NCBI GenBank assembly: GCA_027016475.1
Contig: JALUTL010000079.1
Span: forward strand, 457 to 5,935
DNA from: Candidatus Heimdallarchaeota archaeon
GTDB taxonomy: Archaea > Asgardarchaeota > Heimdallarchaeia > Heimdallarchaeales > Kariarchaeaceae
DNA length: 5,479 nucleotides
Reading direction: 5' to 3'
In this document: positions 1 through 5,052 of the stretch, in pieces
Position numbering within the stretch: the first letter of the stretch is position 1
How the letters are laid out: each line of letters opens with the position of its first letter
Notes under the pieces: model-generated
What the model was told of the DNA's origin: nothing
Databases searched by the model: none
Seen by the model: the letters and a program-made list of their open reading frames with translations, nothing else
Position numbers and translations under genes: made by a program

Positions 1-65
1 GTTCTGTCCATTTCCTCAATGATCAAAGAATCCATTGTTTCTTCAAATATCTGTTCAAAATCCAT
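1..65 (-). CDS. N-terminal fragment of a leftward gene, unidentified
   Basis: Reading leftward from an ATG at 65-63, the frame stays open for 21 complete codons to the window edge and begins MDFEQIFEETMDSLIIEEMD. The peptide is acidic and looks helical, with no signal peptide or membrane segment. An in-frame TAG lies one codon upstream of the ATG, so the start cannot be further out. A TATA-like box about 24 nt upstream fits a leaderless transcript. The gene would be divergent from the thioredoxin-fold gene at 235, with about 170 bp of shared intergenic space. Twenty-one codons are too few to name a family, and a chance open frame this short cannot be excluded; the promoter position is the main support. 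Confidence 0.5.
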   Translation of the reverse strand, partial: MDFEQIFEETMDSLIIEEMDR

Positions 66-84
66 GGTCTAGTTTCCACCATTC

Positions 85-93
85 ATTTTTATG
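85..93 (-). promoter_or_regulatory. TATA-like box for the leftward gene at 65
   Basis: On the minus strand the sequence CATAAAAAT is centred about 24 nt before the ATG at 65. Archaeal TATA boxes usually lie about 25-27 nt before the transcription start, so this places the start of the RNA at or near the ATG. No Shine-Dalgarno is obvious between the box and the ATG, which agrees with leaderless initiation. Confidence 0.4.
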
Positions 94-185
94 CCTATCT
101 AAGCCATCAAGACTTTGGAACCAATTCATTCCATAGAACAGGCCTTGTATAGGGTTGAAAAAAATTCTTGGACTAACTTCTAACT

Positions 186-202
186 CTAAATAATTAATAT
201 TT
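186..202 (+). promoter_or_regulatory. AT-rich TATA region for the thioredoxin-fold gene
   Basis: The run AAATAATTAATATTT is the only TATA-like stretch close upstream of the ATG at 235. Its centre is about 40 nt before the ATG, so an RNA starting some 25-27 nt downstream of the box would carry a short leader that includes the Shine-Dalgarno at 224-231. The exact box within the run cannot be chosen by eye. Confidence 0.4.
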
Positions 203-223
203 CAGAAACAAATAATAAGAAAT

Positions 224-231
224 GAGGTGAT
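224..231 (+). promoter_or_regulatory. Strong Shine-Dalgarno, GAGGTGAT
   Basis: GAGGTGAT is an eight-base exact complement to the archaeal 16S rRNA 3' tail (AUCACCUC). It ends 3 nt before the ATG at 235, equivalent to an 8-nt gap when counted from the AGGAG register. It fixes 235 as the start and marks this gene as leadered, unlike most of its neighbours. Confidence 0.75.
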
Positions 232-234
232 TGG

Positions 235-888
235 ATGAAAAAGATTCAAATTTTCACTGTTCTGCTAGTCTTCATGGCTTTTTCTGGGTTGAACCGTGGC
301 ATTGCCTATGAAATTAATTTAAGCTATTTTGACTTGCAGCAGAATGCTGTATCCTTCGACAAATATGAAGGGGATTGGCTTTTTGTAGAGGTATTCTCCC
401 ATGACTGCCCCCATTGCCACAACCAGCATCCTGATTTGATCAAACTGTTTGATGCAAGAAGTAGTCAATTGCAAATGTTGTCATTGGCGATTTCTCGTAA
501 CACACCTCAAGAGGTACAGGCCTTCATGCAGACCTACCCCATCTATTGGGATGTTGGTATAGATGCCCAGAACTCATTTTCAAGCAAATACGGCGTATCG
601 GGGACTCCTACAATGATCTTGTTTGATCCATTGGGATTCCCCGCCGATTCTTGGGTTGGCGAAACTCCATATAGCACCCTTCTTGCGGAAATTGACAGCT
701 TTCTGTCAGGAGAGAACACACAGAGAATTTCAAATGCAAAACTTGTTGGCAATCCTCCCGAAAGCTCAAACAGTCTCATTGGCTCCTTGTTCGGCAATCC
801 CATATTTCAGGCAGGTCTGACCATGACATTGTTGATTCTCATCTATTTCCGTCTGACTGGCGGCTCAAAACCTGAACAATCCTCGTAA
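235..888 (+). CDS. Exported thioredoxin-fold protein, CPHC active site, C-terminal membrane anchor
   Basis: A 217-residue TlpA/ResA-like thioredoxin-fold protein, probably a thiol-disulfide oxidoreductase acting outside the cytoplasmic membrane. Residues 1-24 form a signal peptide (KK at 2-3, hydrophobic core 6-19, possible cleavage after GIA at 22-24). The fold starts near residue 47, with strand FVEVF leading to the redox motif C58-P59-H60-C61, the dipeptide also found in DsbA, which tends to favour oxidising or isomerising activity. The matching cis-proline is P125 in SGTPTMILF, another thioredoxin hallmark. A hydrophilic linker (about 158-186) is followed by a hydrophobic helix at 188-205 and a short polar tail, so the domain is likely tethered at its C-terminus. 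The start is set by a strong Shine-Dalgarno. The fold and active site are read directly; family membership is well supported; partners are unknown. Downstream membrane proteins are possible clients only by proximity. Confidence 0.88.
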   Translation: MKKIQIFTVLLVFMAFSGLNRGIAYEINLSYFDLQQNAVSFDKYEGDWLFVEVFSHDCPHCHNQHPDLIKLFDARSSQLQMLSLAISRNTPQEVQAFMQTYPIYWDVGIDAQNSFSSKYGVSGTPTMILFDPLGFPADSWVGETPYSTLLAEIDSFLSGENTQRISNAKLVGNPPESSNSLIGSLFGNPIFQAGLTMTLLILIYFRLTGGSKPEQSS

Positions 889-902
889 TATTTTCTTCAA
901 AA

Positions 903-910
903 TACTTTTA
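903..910 (+). promoter_or_regulatory. TATA-like box for the gene at 935
   Basis: TACTTTTA is centred about 28 nt before the ATG at 935, in the gap after the stop at 888. The spacing predicts transcription starting at the ATG itself, and no Shine-Dalgarno is present between 911 and 934. This suggests the gene can be transcribed independently of the upstream one. Confidence 0.5.
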
Positions 911-934
911 GACTACATTGCCATCAATTCACAT

Positions 935-1384
935 ATGAGCAAAAAAAGACCAGTCAAGGTACCGACATTTGCTGAACAGTTAAGGATGGGAAAATCTCCT
1001 GAAGAAATTGAAAACGAAGGATTAGAAGAAATGCGGCGTCAGAGTAGAAAAAATGTTAGGAATTCCCTGATCAATTGGGGACTGGTCTGGACATTGATCA
1101 GTCTTCTTGGTGTTTTGATTGTACAAATCCCCCGTACACGGATTATCTTCGGAGCAGACCCTTGGAGAGGGTTGGCAATGTTCAATGTCATAGCTGCATG
1201 TGGGCTGTTGATTGGATCTTTTTATGCTGGGTCAACTCCTGTTGGAGTTCCTGCCTTCTACACAACTGGTACCGGCGCTGTAGATGACATGTATGCTGCC
1301 AAAGAGAGAATGCAACGTGTAACTGGTCCAATGCTCGGGTTTGTGTTTGCATTTGTATTCTACTTATTGTCTTTCATCTTTTGA
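935..1384 (+). CDS. Small three-helix membrane protein, function unknown
   Basis: A 149-residue protein that I do not recognise. Residues 1-43 are highly charged (KKRPVK near the start, then a Glu/Arg-rich stretch at 21-42) and probably cytoplasmic. Three hydrophobic segments follow: about 44-65, 79-99 and 129-149, the last running to the C-terminus. The loop between helices 2 and 3 contains AGSTPVG (98-104) and a Gly/Thr-rich patch with paired aspartates (TGTGAVDD, 111-118). There is no catalytic motif and no Cys-rich or His-rich site. The ATG at 935 fits the TATA box about 27 nt upstream and leaderless translation. It lies 46 nt after the thioredoxin-fold gene and 82 nt before the AN1/M50 protease gene, same strand, so a shared membrane role is plausible but not shown. 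Confidence 0.8.
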   Translation: MSKKRPVKVPTFAEQLRMGKSPEEIENEGLEEMRRQSRKNVRNSLINWGLVWTLISLLGVLIVQIPRTRIIFGADPWRGLAMFNVIAACGLLIGSFYAGSTPVGVPAFYTTGTGAVDDMYAAKERMQRVTGPMLGFVFAFVFYLLSFIF

Positions 1385-1421
1385 TGACCTTTGTTCAAAG
1401 CTGTTGGGACACATAGCATTT

Positions 1422-1430
1422 CTTTAAATT
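1422..1430 (+). promoter_or_regulatory. TATA-like box for the AN1/M50 protease gene
   Basis: CTTTAAATT lies in the 82-nt gap after the stop at 1384. Transcription about 26 nt downstream would begin near 1452, just in front of the AGGAG at 1453-1457. That gives a short leader carrying the ribosome binding site and argues for a translation start near 1467 rather than at the TTG at 1581. Confidence 0.5.
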
Positions 1431-1452
1431 TGTCTAGACCCAATCGAATCCT

Positions 1453-1457
1453 AGGAG
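1453..1457 (+). promoter_or_regulatory. Shine-Dalgarno AGGAG that decides an ATA start
   Basis: AGGAG matches the anti-Shine-Dalgarno core and leaves 9 nt before the ATA at 1467. The clear Shine-Dalgarno of the gene at 235, aligned in the same register, leaves 8 nt. The AG of an in-frame stop TAG (1452-1454) is shared with this motif, so no upstream start is possible. Confidence 0.65.
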
Positions 1458-1466
1458 TCTGATACC

Positions 1467-2345
1467 ATAAAGCTCTGCAATTACTGTGAGCTTCCTGTTG
1501 CCCTGCCGTTTACCTGTAGCCTGTGTGACAGGAAATTCTGCCCAAACCACCGCCTTCCTGAAACTCATGATTGTCCGCATTTGGGGTTGTTCAATACTGA
1601 TGAATTCAGGACTGCAAAGGTTCAGGCAATGAGAGAGGCACGGATGCCTTCATTCACTGTCACTGTTTCACAGGGTCGTCCATCCCAAAGGTTTTCGGAT
1701 GAGGAAGACAAATATTATGAACGTGTCCTGCTTTCCAATCCTGCTCTGATTAGCTTCGGAAGGGAGGCAATTGACCTAATCATCGCGTTTGGGCTAATTT
1801 TCTTTGGAATCAGTTTTTATCCGTTGACTGCTGGAAGCACACCAATAGGGAATGCATTAGCTTTCGGTTTTGCTGTTGCTCCTGCCTTCATCCTCCACGA
1901 ATTGGGACACAAATACATGGCCATGTTCTATGGCAGGTATGCTCGGTTTGCCATTATCAAAAATTTTGCCTTCCTGACCTTTTTGATGGGTTTCTTTCCA
2001 TTTTTCATAGGTACACCGGGTGCAACCATGATTTTGGGCCGTCCTCCCAGCAAACGGGAAAATGGGCTTTTCAGCATTGCCGGTCCCATGGTGAACCTTG
2101 TGCTCGCCTTTCTGTTCTTTGCCATTTTTCCGTTGCTAGGGGGATTGAACCCCTTCATTGACTATATGATCGCTGTTTCTATCTTTGTGAACATAGCTTT
2201 GGGACTCTTCAACCTTCTTCCTTTCAGCATCATCGACGGGAAAAAGATTTGGAATTGGTCCAAACCTATCTGGGTTGCATCGGTACTCAGTTTTGTTCTG
2301 ATGTTCATTATCTCGTTTGATATTATGCTGATTTTTCTGGGCTGA
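1467..2345 (+). CDS. AN1 zinc finger / M50 site-2-protease-type membrane metalloprotease
   Basis: A predicted 292-residue intramembrane zinc protease with an N-terminal AN1 finger. Residues 4-36 give a full AN1 pattern: C4-x2-C7-x9-C17-x2-C20-x4-C25-x2-H28-x5-H34-x-C36, enough to bind two zinc ions. A linker follows, then several membrane helices. The catalytic motif HELGH (H144, E145, H148) sits in a hydrophobic helix; AGPMVNL at about 205-211 and NLLPFSIIDG at 249-258, with D257 as third metal ligand, complete the M50 signature. The active site would lie in the membrane, cutting other membrane proteins; the finger probably faces the cytoplasm and may recruit substrate or partner. Start: the zinc finger is in frame with no ATG, GTG or TTG between the stop at 1452 and its first cysteine, so ATA 1467 behind AGGAG is the best start. 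A TTG at 1581 would remove the whole finger. The substrate is unknown. Confidence 0.85.
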   Translation: MKLCNYCELPVALPFTCSLCDRKFCPNHRLPETHDCPHLGLFNTDEFRTAKVQAMREARMPSFTVTVSQGRPSQRFSDEEDKYYERVLLSNPALISFGREAIDLIIAFGLIFFGISFYPLTAGSTPIGNALAFGFAVAPAFILHELGHKYMAMFYGRYARFAIIKNFAFLTFLMGFFPFFIGTPGATMILGRPPSKRENGLFSIAGPMVNLVLAFLFFAIFPLLGGLNPFIDYMIAVSIFVNIALGLFNLLPFSIIDGKKIWNWSKPIWVASVLSFVLMFIISFDIMLIFLG

Positions 2346-2397
2346 TACAAAAAAGAGGCAAGAATTCTGCAATTAAGACTATATGATGACCAATTTC

Positions 2398-2405
2398 CTT
2401 TAAAC
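2398..2405 (+). promoter_or_regulatory. TATA-like box for the LLM oxidoreductase gene
   Basis: CTTTAAAC is centred about 24-25 nt before the ATG at 2426, so the RNA would begin at or almost at the start codon. A weak purine run AAAGGA at 2415-2420, five nt before the ATG, could alternatively serve as a ribosome site on a longer, read-through transcript from the protease gene. Confidence 0.42.
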
Positions 2406-2425
2406 CACTGTTCCAAAGGAAAACA

Positions 2426-3376
2426 ATGACCTACTACGGGGTACAGATCGAACCTCAGTTTGGCTATGATTTCAATCAGATTTTCGACATCTGTATTGCT
2501 GCAGAGCAAAACAACTTCAGCCATGCATGGTTCAGTGACCATTTCATGCTGACCAAGGATTCAACAGACCTAATCTGCTACGAGGCATTTACTGCAATGA
2601 TGACCGCCGCATCCAAAACCACGAACTTGCGTATAGGATCCTTGGTTTTCTGCAACAGCTATCGGCACCCTGCAGTTTTGGCAAAGCAAATTGCCTCCTT
2701 GGATCACTTCTCCAATGGAAGGATTGATTTCGGATATGGTGCTGGCTGGAAGGAAATTGAGTACAATGCATACGGAATTCCCTTTCCGTCTGCTGGAACG
2801 CGAATCAAAATGCTTTCCGAAGGACTTGAAGTGATCAAGAAACTGTGGACTGAAGAGAAGGCAACATTTTCCGGCGAATTCTATCAGCTGAACAAGGCCG
2901 TTTCACATCCAAAACCACTACAGGAACCTCATCCCCCAATTTGGGTTGGAACTATGGAGGCAAAGGAAAAGATGTTGACGGTCATTGCCCAAAAGGCAGA
3001 CGGAATCAACATTGCTTGGTCTTTCTCCCCCGAAGTTTATCAGGAAAAGCTCGAAAGGGTCAACAGGTTCTGTGAAAAATTTGGCAGAGACCCCCAGACC
3101 CTAAAGAAATCCTATGGAGCCTGGACACGCATATACCCTGATGAAGAGACAAAGGAAGCCGTTTGGAAGGAAATGAGCGAAAAAAGGGGCATGAAATATG
3201 AAGACTTTGTGAAACGGATGGAAGGCACACTCCATGGGACTGCCGAGGAAATCGTTGAAAAATTGAAGGCCTACAAGGAATTGGGGATTACGCATTTCAT
3301 TTTCATGTTTCCTCAGAACAAGGAAATTGAATCCATTGAACTGTTCAGCGAAAAAATCATTCCAAAAGTGGGATGA
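2426..3376 (+). CDS. LLM-class flavin/F420-dependent oxidoreductase
   Basis: A 316-residue luciferase-like monooxygenase-family TIM barrel, the usual length for single-subunit F420-dependent members. Evidence along the chain: opening strand MTYYGVQIEPQ with AEQNNFSHAWFSDHF (26-40), typical of the first barrel turns; GSLVFCNSYRHPAVLAKQIA (71-90) and SLDHFSNGRIDFGYGAGW (91-108), the most characteristic block; FSGEFYQL (148-155) followed by the PKPLQEPHPPIWVG segment (162-175); and a C-terminal GTAEEIVEKLKAYKELGI helix (271-288) leading to the last strand HFIFMF. It would be soluble and cytoplasmic, passing hydride between F420H2 or FMNH2 and an organic substrate. F420 rather than FMN is inferred from resemblance to archaeal and actinobacterial members, and the substrate cannot be predicted. 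It has its own TATA-like box 80 nt after the protease gene, with no clear functional link to its neighbours. Confidence 0.93.
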   Translation: MTYYGVQIEPQFGYDFNQIFDICIAAEQNNFSHAWFSDHFMLTKDSTDLICYEAFTAMMTAASKTTNLRIGSLVFCNSYRHPAVLAKQIASLDHFSNGRIDFGYGAGWKEIEYNAYGIPFPSAGTRIKMLSEGLEVIKKLWTEEKATFSGEFYQLNKAVSHPKPLQEPHPPIWVGTMEAKEKMLTVIAQKADGINIAWSFSPEVYQEKLERVNRFCEKFGRDPQTLKKSYGAWTRIYPDEETKEAVWKEMSEKRGMKYEDFVKRMEGTLHGTAEEIVEKLKAYKELGITHFIFMFPQNKEIESIELFSEKIIPKVG

Positions 3377-3390
3377 CAGGTGGACAGAAC

Positions 3391-3398
3391 CTTTTAAT
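3391..3398 (+). promoter_or_regulatory. TATA-like box for the seven-helix membrane protein gene
   Basis: CTTTTAAT lies 14 nt after the oxidoreductase stop and is centred about 30 nt before the ATG at 3425. The predicted RNA start falls within a few nt of that ATG. This favours 3425 over a TTG 24 nt upstream at 3401, which would lie too close to the box to be in the transcript. Confidence 0.45.
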
Positions 3399-3424
3399 TC
3401 TTGTCCTGCCTGAAAAAATTGGAA

Positions 3425-4117
3425 ATGGTAACTTTTGATCAAATTCTACTGTATGGAGCTATTGCAACTGTTATTCTGATGGTCTTAGGTAACTTGGTGT
3501 CAGTGTTTCAAAAATCCTGGACAACAAAATATGAGGCGATTGCAGTACTCGTCTTGATTTTCGGCATGTTGGGCTTAGGAAGGATCGATCCAGAAAGCTT
3601 CCCCTCCGTCCTTATGGTTTTGCTTGGATTGATGTTCTCGTTCTTTTTAATCGTTGAAATGGTTATCTTTGAGATGATCATACGCCGGAAAAACCGAGCT
3701 TCAAATCCTGCACCTTCTCTGATTGAAGAGGAGGAAGGCGATGCATCCTCCGTCGATGTGCGAAGGATTTACCTGTGGGTCAACCTGCTTGTTCTCCCTT
3801 ATTTTTTTGTCGTAATGATCTTGTTTTTTCTTTCAAATTTCGACTATGCCTTCATTCTTCTCTATGCGTCACCATTATATTCAGGCATTGTTCTTCCGAT
3901 TGTCTCTCGTGAGCATGTACAGCATGGATTCCGTGCCGCTGTTGCCTCATTCTCCATCCTCTATTACATTGGTGTCGGATATTCCTACCTGACGTGTGCC
4001 GGTGAAGGATGCCTTGTGTCCGTTGTACTCTTGGTTGCAGGTCCTGCAATTATTTTTGCGTATGCAGGGCTGACATTCATGTTCTCTTGGATTGGAGGCA
4101 AACTTGTCAACATTTAG
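3425..4117 (+). CDS. Polytopic membrane protein, about seven helices, function unknown
   Basis: A 230-residue integral membrane protein that I do not recognise. Hydrophobic segments are at about 7-26, 37-53, 60-86, 117-136, 141-160, 170-188 and 197-223. Between the third and fourth lies a soluble loop (about 87-116) with RRKNR at 87-91 followed by acidic LIEEEEGD (99-106). The basic stretch suggests that this loop is cytoplasmic. A short loop between the last two helices carries two cysteines, C191 and C196. No transporter, receptor or enzyme motif stands out. ATG 3425 is preferred over an in-frame TTG at 3401 because it starts just before the first helix and agrees with the TATA position; the longer version would add eight residues. 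The gene ends only 2 nt from the end of the convergent minus-strand gene. Confidence 0.78.
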   Translation: MVTFDQILLYGAIATVILMVLGNLVSVFQKSWTTKYEAIAVLVLIFGMLGLGRIDPESFPSVLMVLLGLMFSFFLIVEMVIFEMIIRRKNRASNPAPSLIEEEEGDASSVDVRRIYLWVNLLVLPYFFVVMILFFLSNFDYAFILLYASPLYSGIVLPIVSREHVQHGFRAAVASFSILYYIGVGYSYLTCAGEGCLVSVVLLVAGPAIIFAYAGLTFMFSWIGGKLVNI

Positions 4118-4119
4118 GT

Positions 4120-4542
4120 CTACTCTACTGAGATTCCAATTTTCAAGGAGGTTGCCTCTCCCCACATTTCCTGAAATTTTTGTTTCAACGACTGTGCCAG
4201 CTGTTTTTCCCATAGGTATATTGCAGCAAGAAATTCCGGTGGATTCAATGGATTGAGCATTTTCAGAATAACCTTCTGCGTATCAATCAAGGTAAATGGA
4301 TACGGAAGCAAAGAAATGATCCGAATTTCAGCTTCATTGACGAGTGAAGTCAGTTGAGGATGCGATTCGATTATTTGATTGAGTGTGCCAATGTTGTCGA
4401 CACCAGCCAATATTTTGATTTTTACTCCTTTGGCTCTTAATTTTGCAAATACCTTTGTATAAGCTTCTATATGCCTCTGCATTTTTTCATCCATGTCACC
4501 CAATTCAACATATGTGATTACAAGGTTCATCTTAGCATTCAT
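4120..4542 (-). CDS. TrmB-type C-terminal sensor domain without a helix-turn-helix, probably truncated
   Basis: Read leftward from ATG 4542-4540 (140 residues; alternative ATG at 4530 gives 136). Numbered from the 4530 start: opening strand MNLVITYVEL, then a helix ending in KVFAKLRAKGVKIKILAGV (26-44), a strand AEIRIISLLPYPFTLID (67-83), then VILKMLNPLNPPEFLAAIYL (87-106) and a closing helix with LKQKFQEMWGEA (115-126). This order of 'ergonomic' elements (effector helix, GVKIKIL strand, PFTLID strand, PPEF-x-A loop, final helix ending near MWGEA) is that of the phospholipase-D-like effector domain of archaeal TrmB regulators. TrmB proteins normally carry a winged helix before this domain; none is seen here. 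The frame stays open to 4659, but those extra residues are antisense to a convincing membrane-protein gene. It may be the 3' remnant of a regulator cut by a rearrangement or a free-standing sensor domain. It converges on the gene at 3425 with a 2-nt gap. Confidence 0.6.
   Translation of the reverse strand: MNAKMNLVITYVELGDMDEKMQRHIEAYTKVFAKLRAKGVKIKILAGVDNIGTLNQIIESHPQLTSLVNEAEIRIISLLPYPFTLIDTQKVILKMLNPLNPPEFLAAIYLWEKQLAQSLKQKFQEMWGEATSLKIGISVE
4508..4516 (+). promoter_or_regulatory. Possible weak TATA-like box for the gene at 4541
   Basis: ACATATGTG is centred about 29 nt before the ATG at 4541, the distance seen for leaderless genes elsewhere in the window. The match to a TATA box is poor, and the site lies inside the coding sequence of the opposite-strand TrmB-like gene. 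It is listed because it is the only candidate at the right distance. Confidence 0.22.
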
Positions 4543-4963
4543 GAAACAATCAAGGGTCTTTATGAAGGGTCTTCTTATAGTATTTGTCTTAAATTCGTTT
4601 TTCCTTAGGTCATCTTTATTGCTGGTATATTTGGGATATATTGAGAAGGCATCCCCCACCTTGCTTTCTTTTTTCTTAGGTAATAGTGGAATGCTCAGTG
4701 GTTTGTTTTTTTATAGAATTGCAACAAAAGAGGTTGTTTCCCTTAAAAAATTGAAACATGTCTCGATGCTCAATATCTTGATTTCGCTTTTTTGGTATGG
4801 GACATTCCTATCCACCATTTTCTATATCAATCTGATCATAGGTGGGATAATTATTGCTTTGTTATTTAATTTGATGGTGATCCCACTTGCTACGACCTTT
4901 GTTCTTTTTCAATCTGTTGAATGTGAAACTTCTTTCAAAGAGCTTTATCCTAAATCTCGCTGA
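4541..4963 (+). CDS. Small four-helix membrane protein, function unknown
   Basis: A 140-residue hydrophobic protein that I do not recognise. After a short basic start (MKQSRVFMK) there are four hydrophobic stretches: about 8-32, 38-60, 74-96 and 97-122, ending in a short polar tail (ECETSFKELYPKSR). KEVVSLKKLKH at about 62-72 gives a basic loop between helices 2 and 3, probably cytoplasmic. No catalytic motif is visible. The start is uncertain: ATG 4541 is chosen because it precedes the basic residues and the first helix, ATG 4562 would also work, and ATG 4493 would add 16 residues that lie inside the opposite gene. Its start codon overlaps that of the minus-strand gene in the palindrome TCATGA. 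The region is more AT-rich than the genes before 4117. It lies 89 nt before the CARF-like gene on the same strand, which makes a joint role possible. Confidence 0.62.
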   Translation: MKQSRVFMKGLLIVFVLNSFFLRSSLLLVYLGYIEKASPTLLSFFLGNSGMLSGLFFYRIATKEVVSLKKLKHVSMLNILISLFWYGTFLSTIFYINLIIGGIIIALLFNLMVIPLATTFVLFQSVECETSFKELYPKSR

Positions 4964-4978
4964 TCCATATTGGATCAG
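4960..4978 (+). repeat. Perfect dyad, 8-bp arms with a 3-nt centre
   Basis: CTGATCCA-TAT-TGGATCAG is a perfect inverted repeat. It overlaps the stop codon TGA (4961-4963) of the membrane-protein gene and lies about 75 nt before the CARF-like gene. As RNA it would form a short hairpin at the end of the upstream message; as DNA it would suit a dimeric regulator. No T-run follows it, so a classic intrinsic terminator is unlikely. Confidence 0.6.
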
Positions 4979-5021
4979 GCATTCAAAATGAATTCGTAAG
5001 TTGTCCAACTAGTCGTGAAAA

Positions 5022-5030
5022 TTAATATTA
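5022..5030 (+). promoter_or_regulatory. TATA box for the CARF-like gene
   Basis: TTAATATTA is centred 27 nt before the ATG at 5053, so the RNA is predicted to start exactly at the ATG. It is the best-placed TATA box in the window. No Shine-Dalgarno precedes the ATG. The dyad at 4960-4978 lies about 45 nt upstream of the box, a position where an activator or repressor could act. Confidence 0.58.
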
Positions 5031-5052
5031 ACTTTAAGAAATAAAGCCTTTA

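Noticed and set aside
1581..1583. TTG as the start of the M50 protease
   Set aside because: It would discard a perfect AN1 zinc finger encoded in the same frame, and no ribosome site or TATA box is placed for it.
2138..2155. Inverted repeat GGGG-ATTGAA-CCCC
   Set aside because: It sits inside the protease coding sequence and is explained by Gly/Pro codons; there is no T-run and no gene boundary.
3401..3403. TTG start for the seven-helix membrane protein
   Set aside because: It lies only a few nt after the TATA-like box at 3391-3398; the ATG at 3425 fits the promoter and the first helix better.
3101..3442. Minus-strand open frame opposite the oxidoreductase
   Set aside because: It is antisense to a clearly conserved LLM-family gene and is best explained as a shadow frame.
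4543..4659. N-terminal extension of the minus-strand TrmB-like frame up to 4659
   Set aside because: The extra residues are low in family resemblance and lie antisense to the start of a convincing hydrophobic protein gene; the domain signal begins only at about 4530.
4960..4990. Intrinsic terminator at the dyad
   Set aside because: The short hairpin is not followed by a run of T, so only a dyad is claimed.
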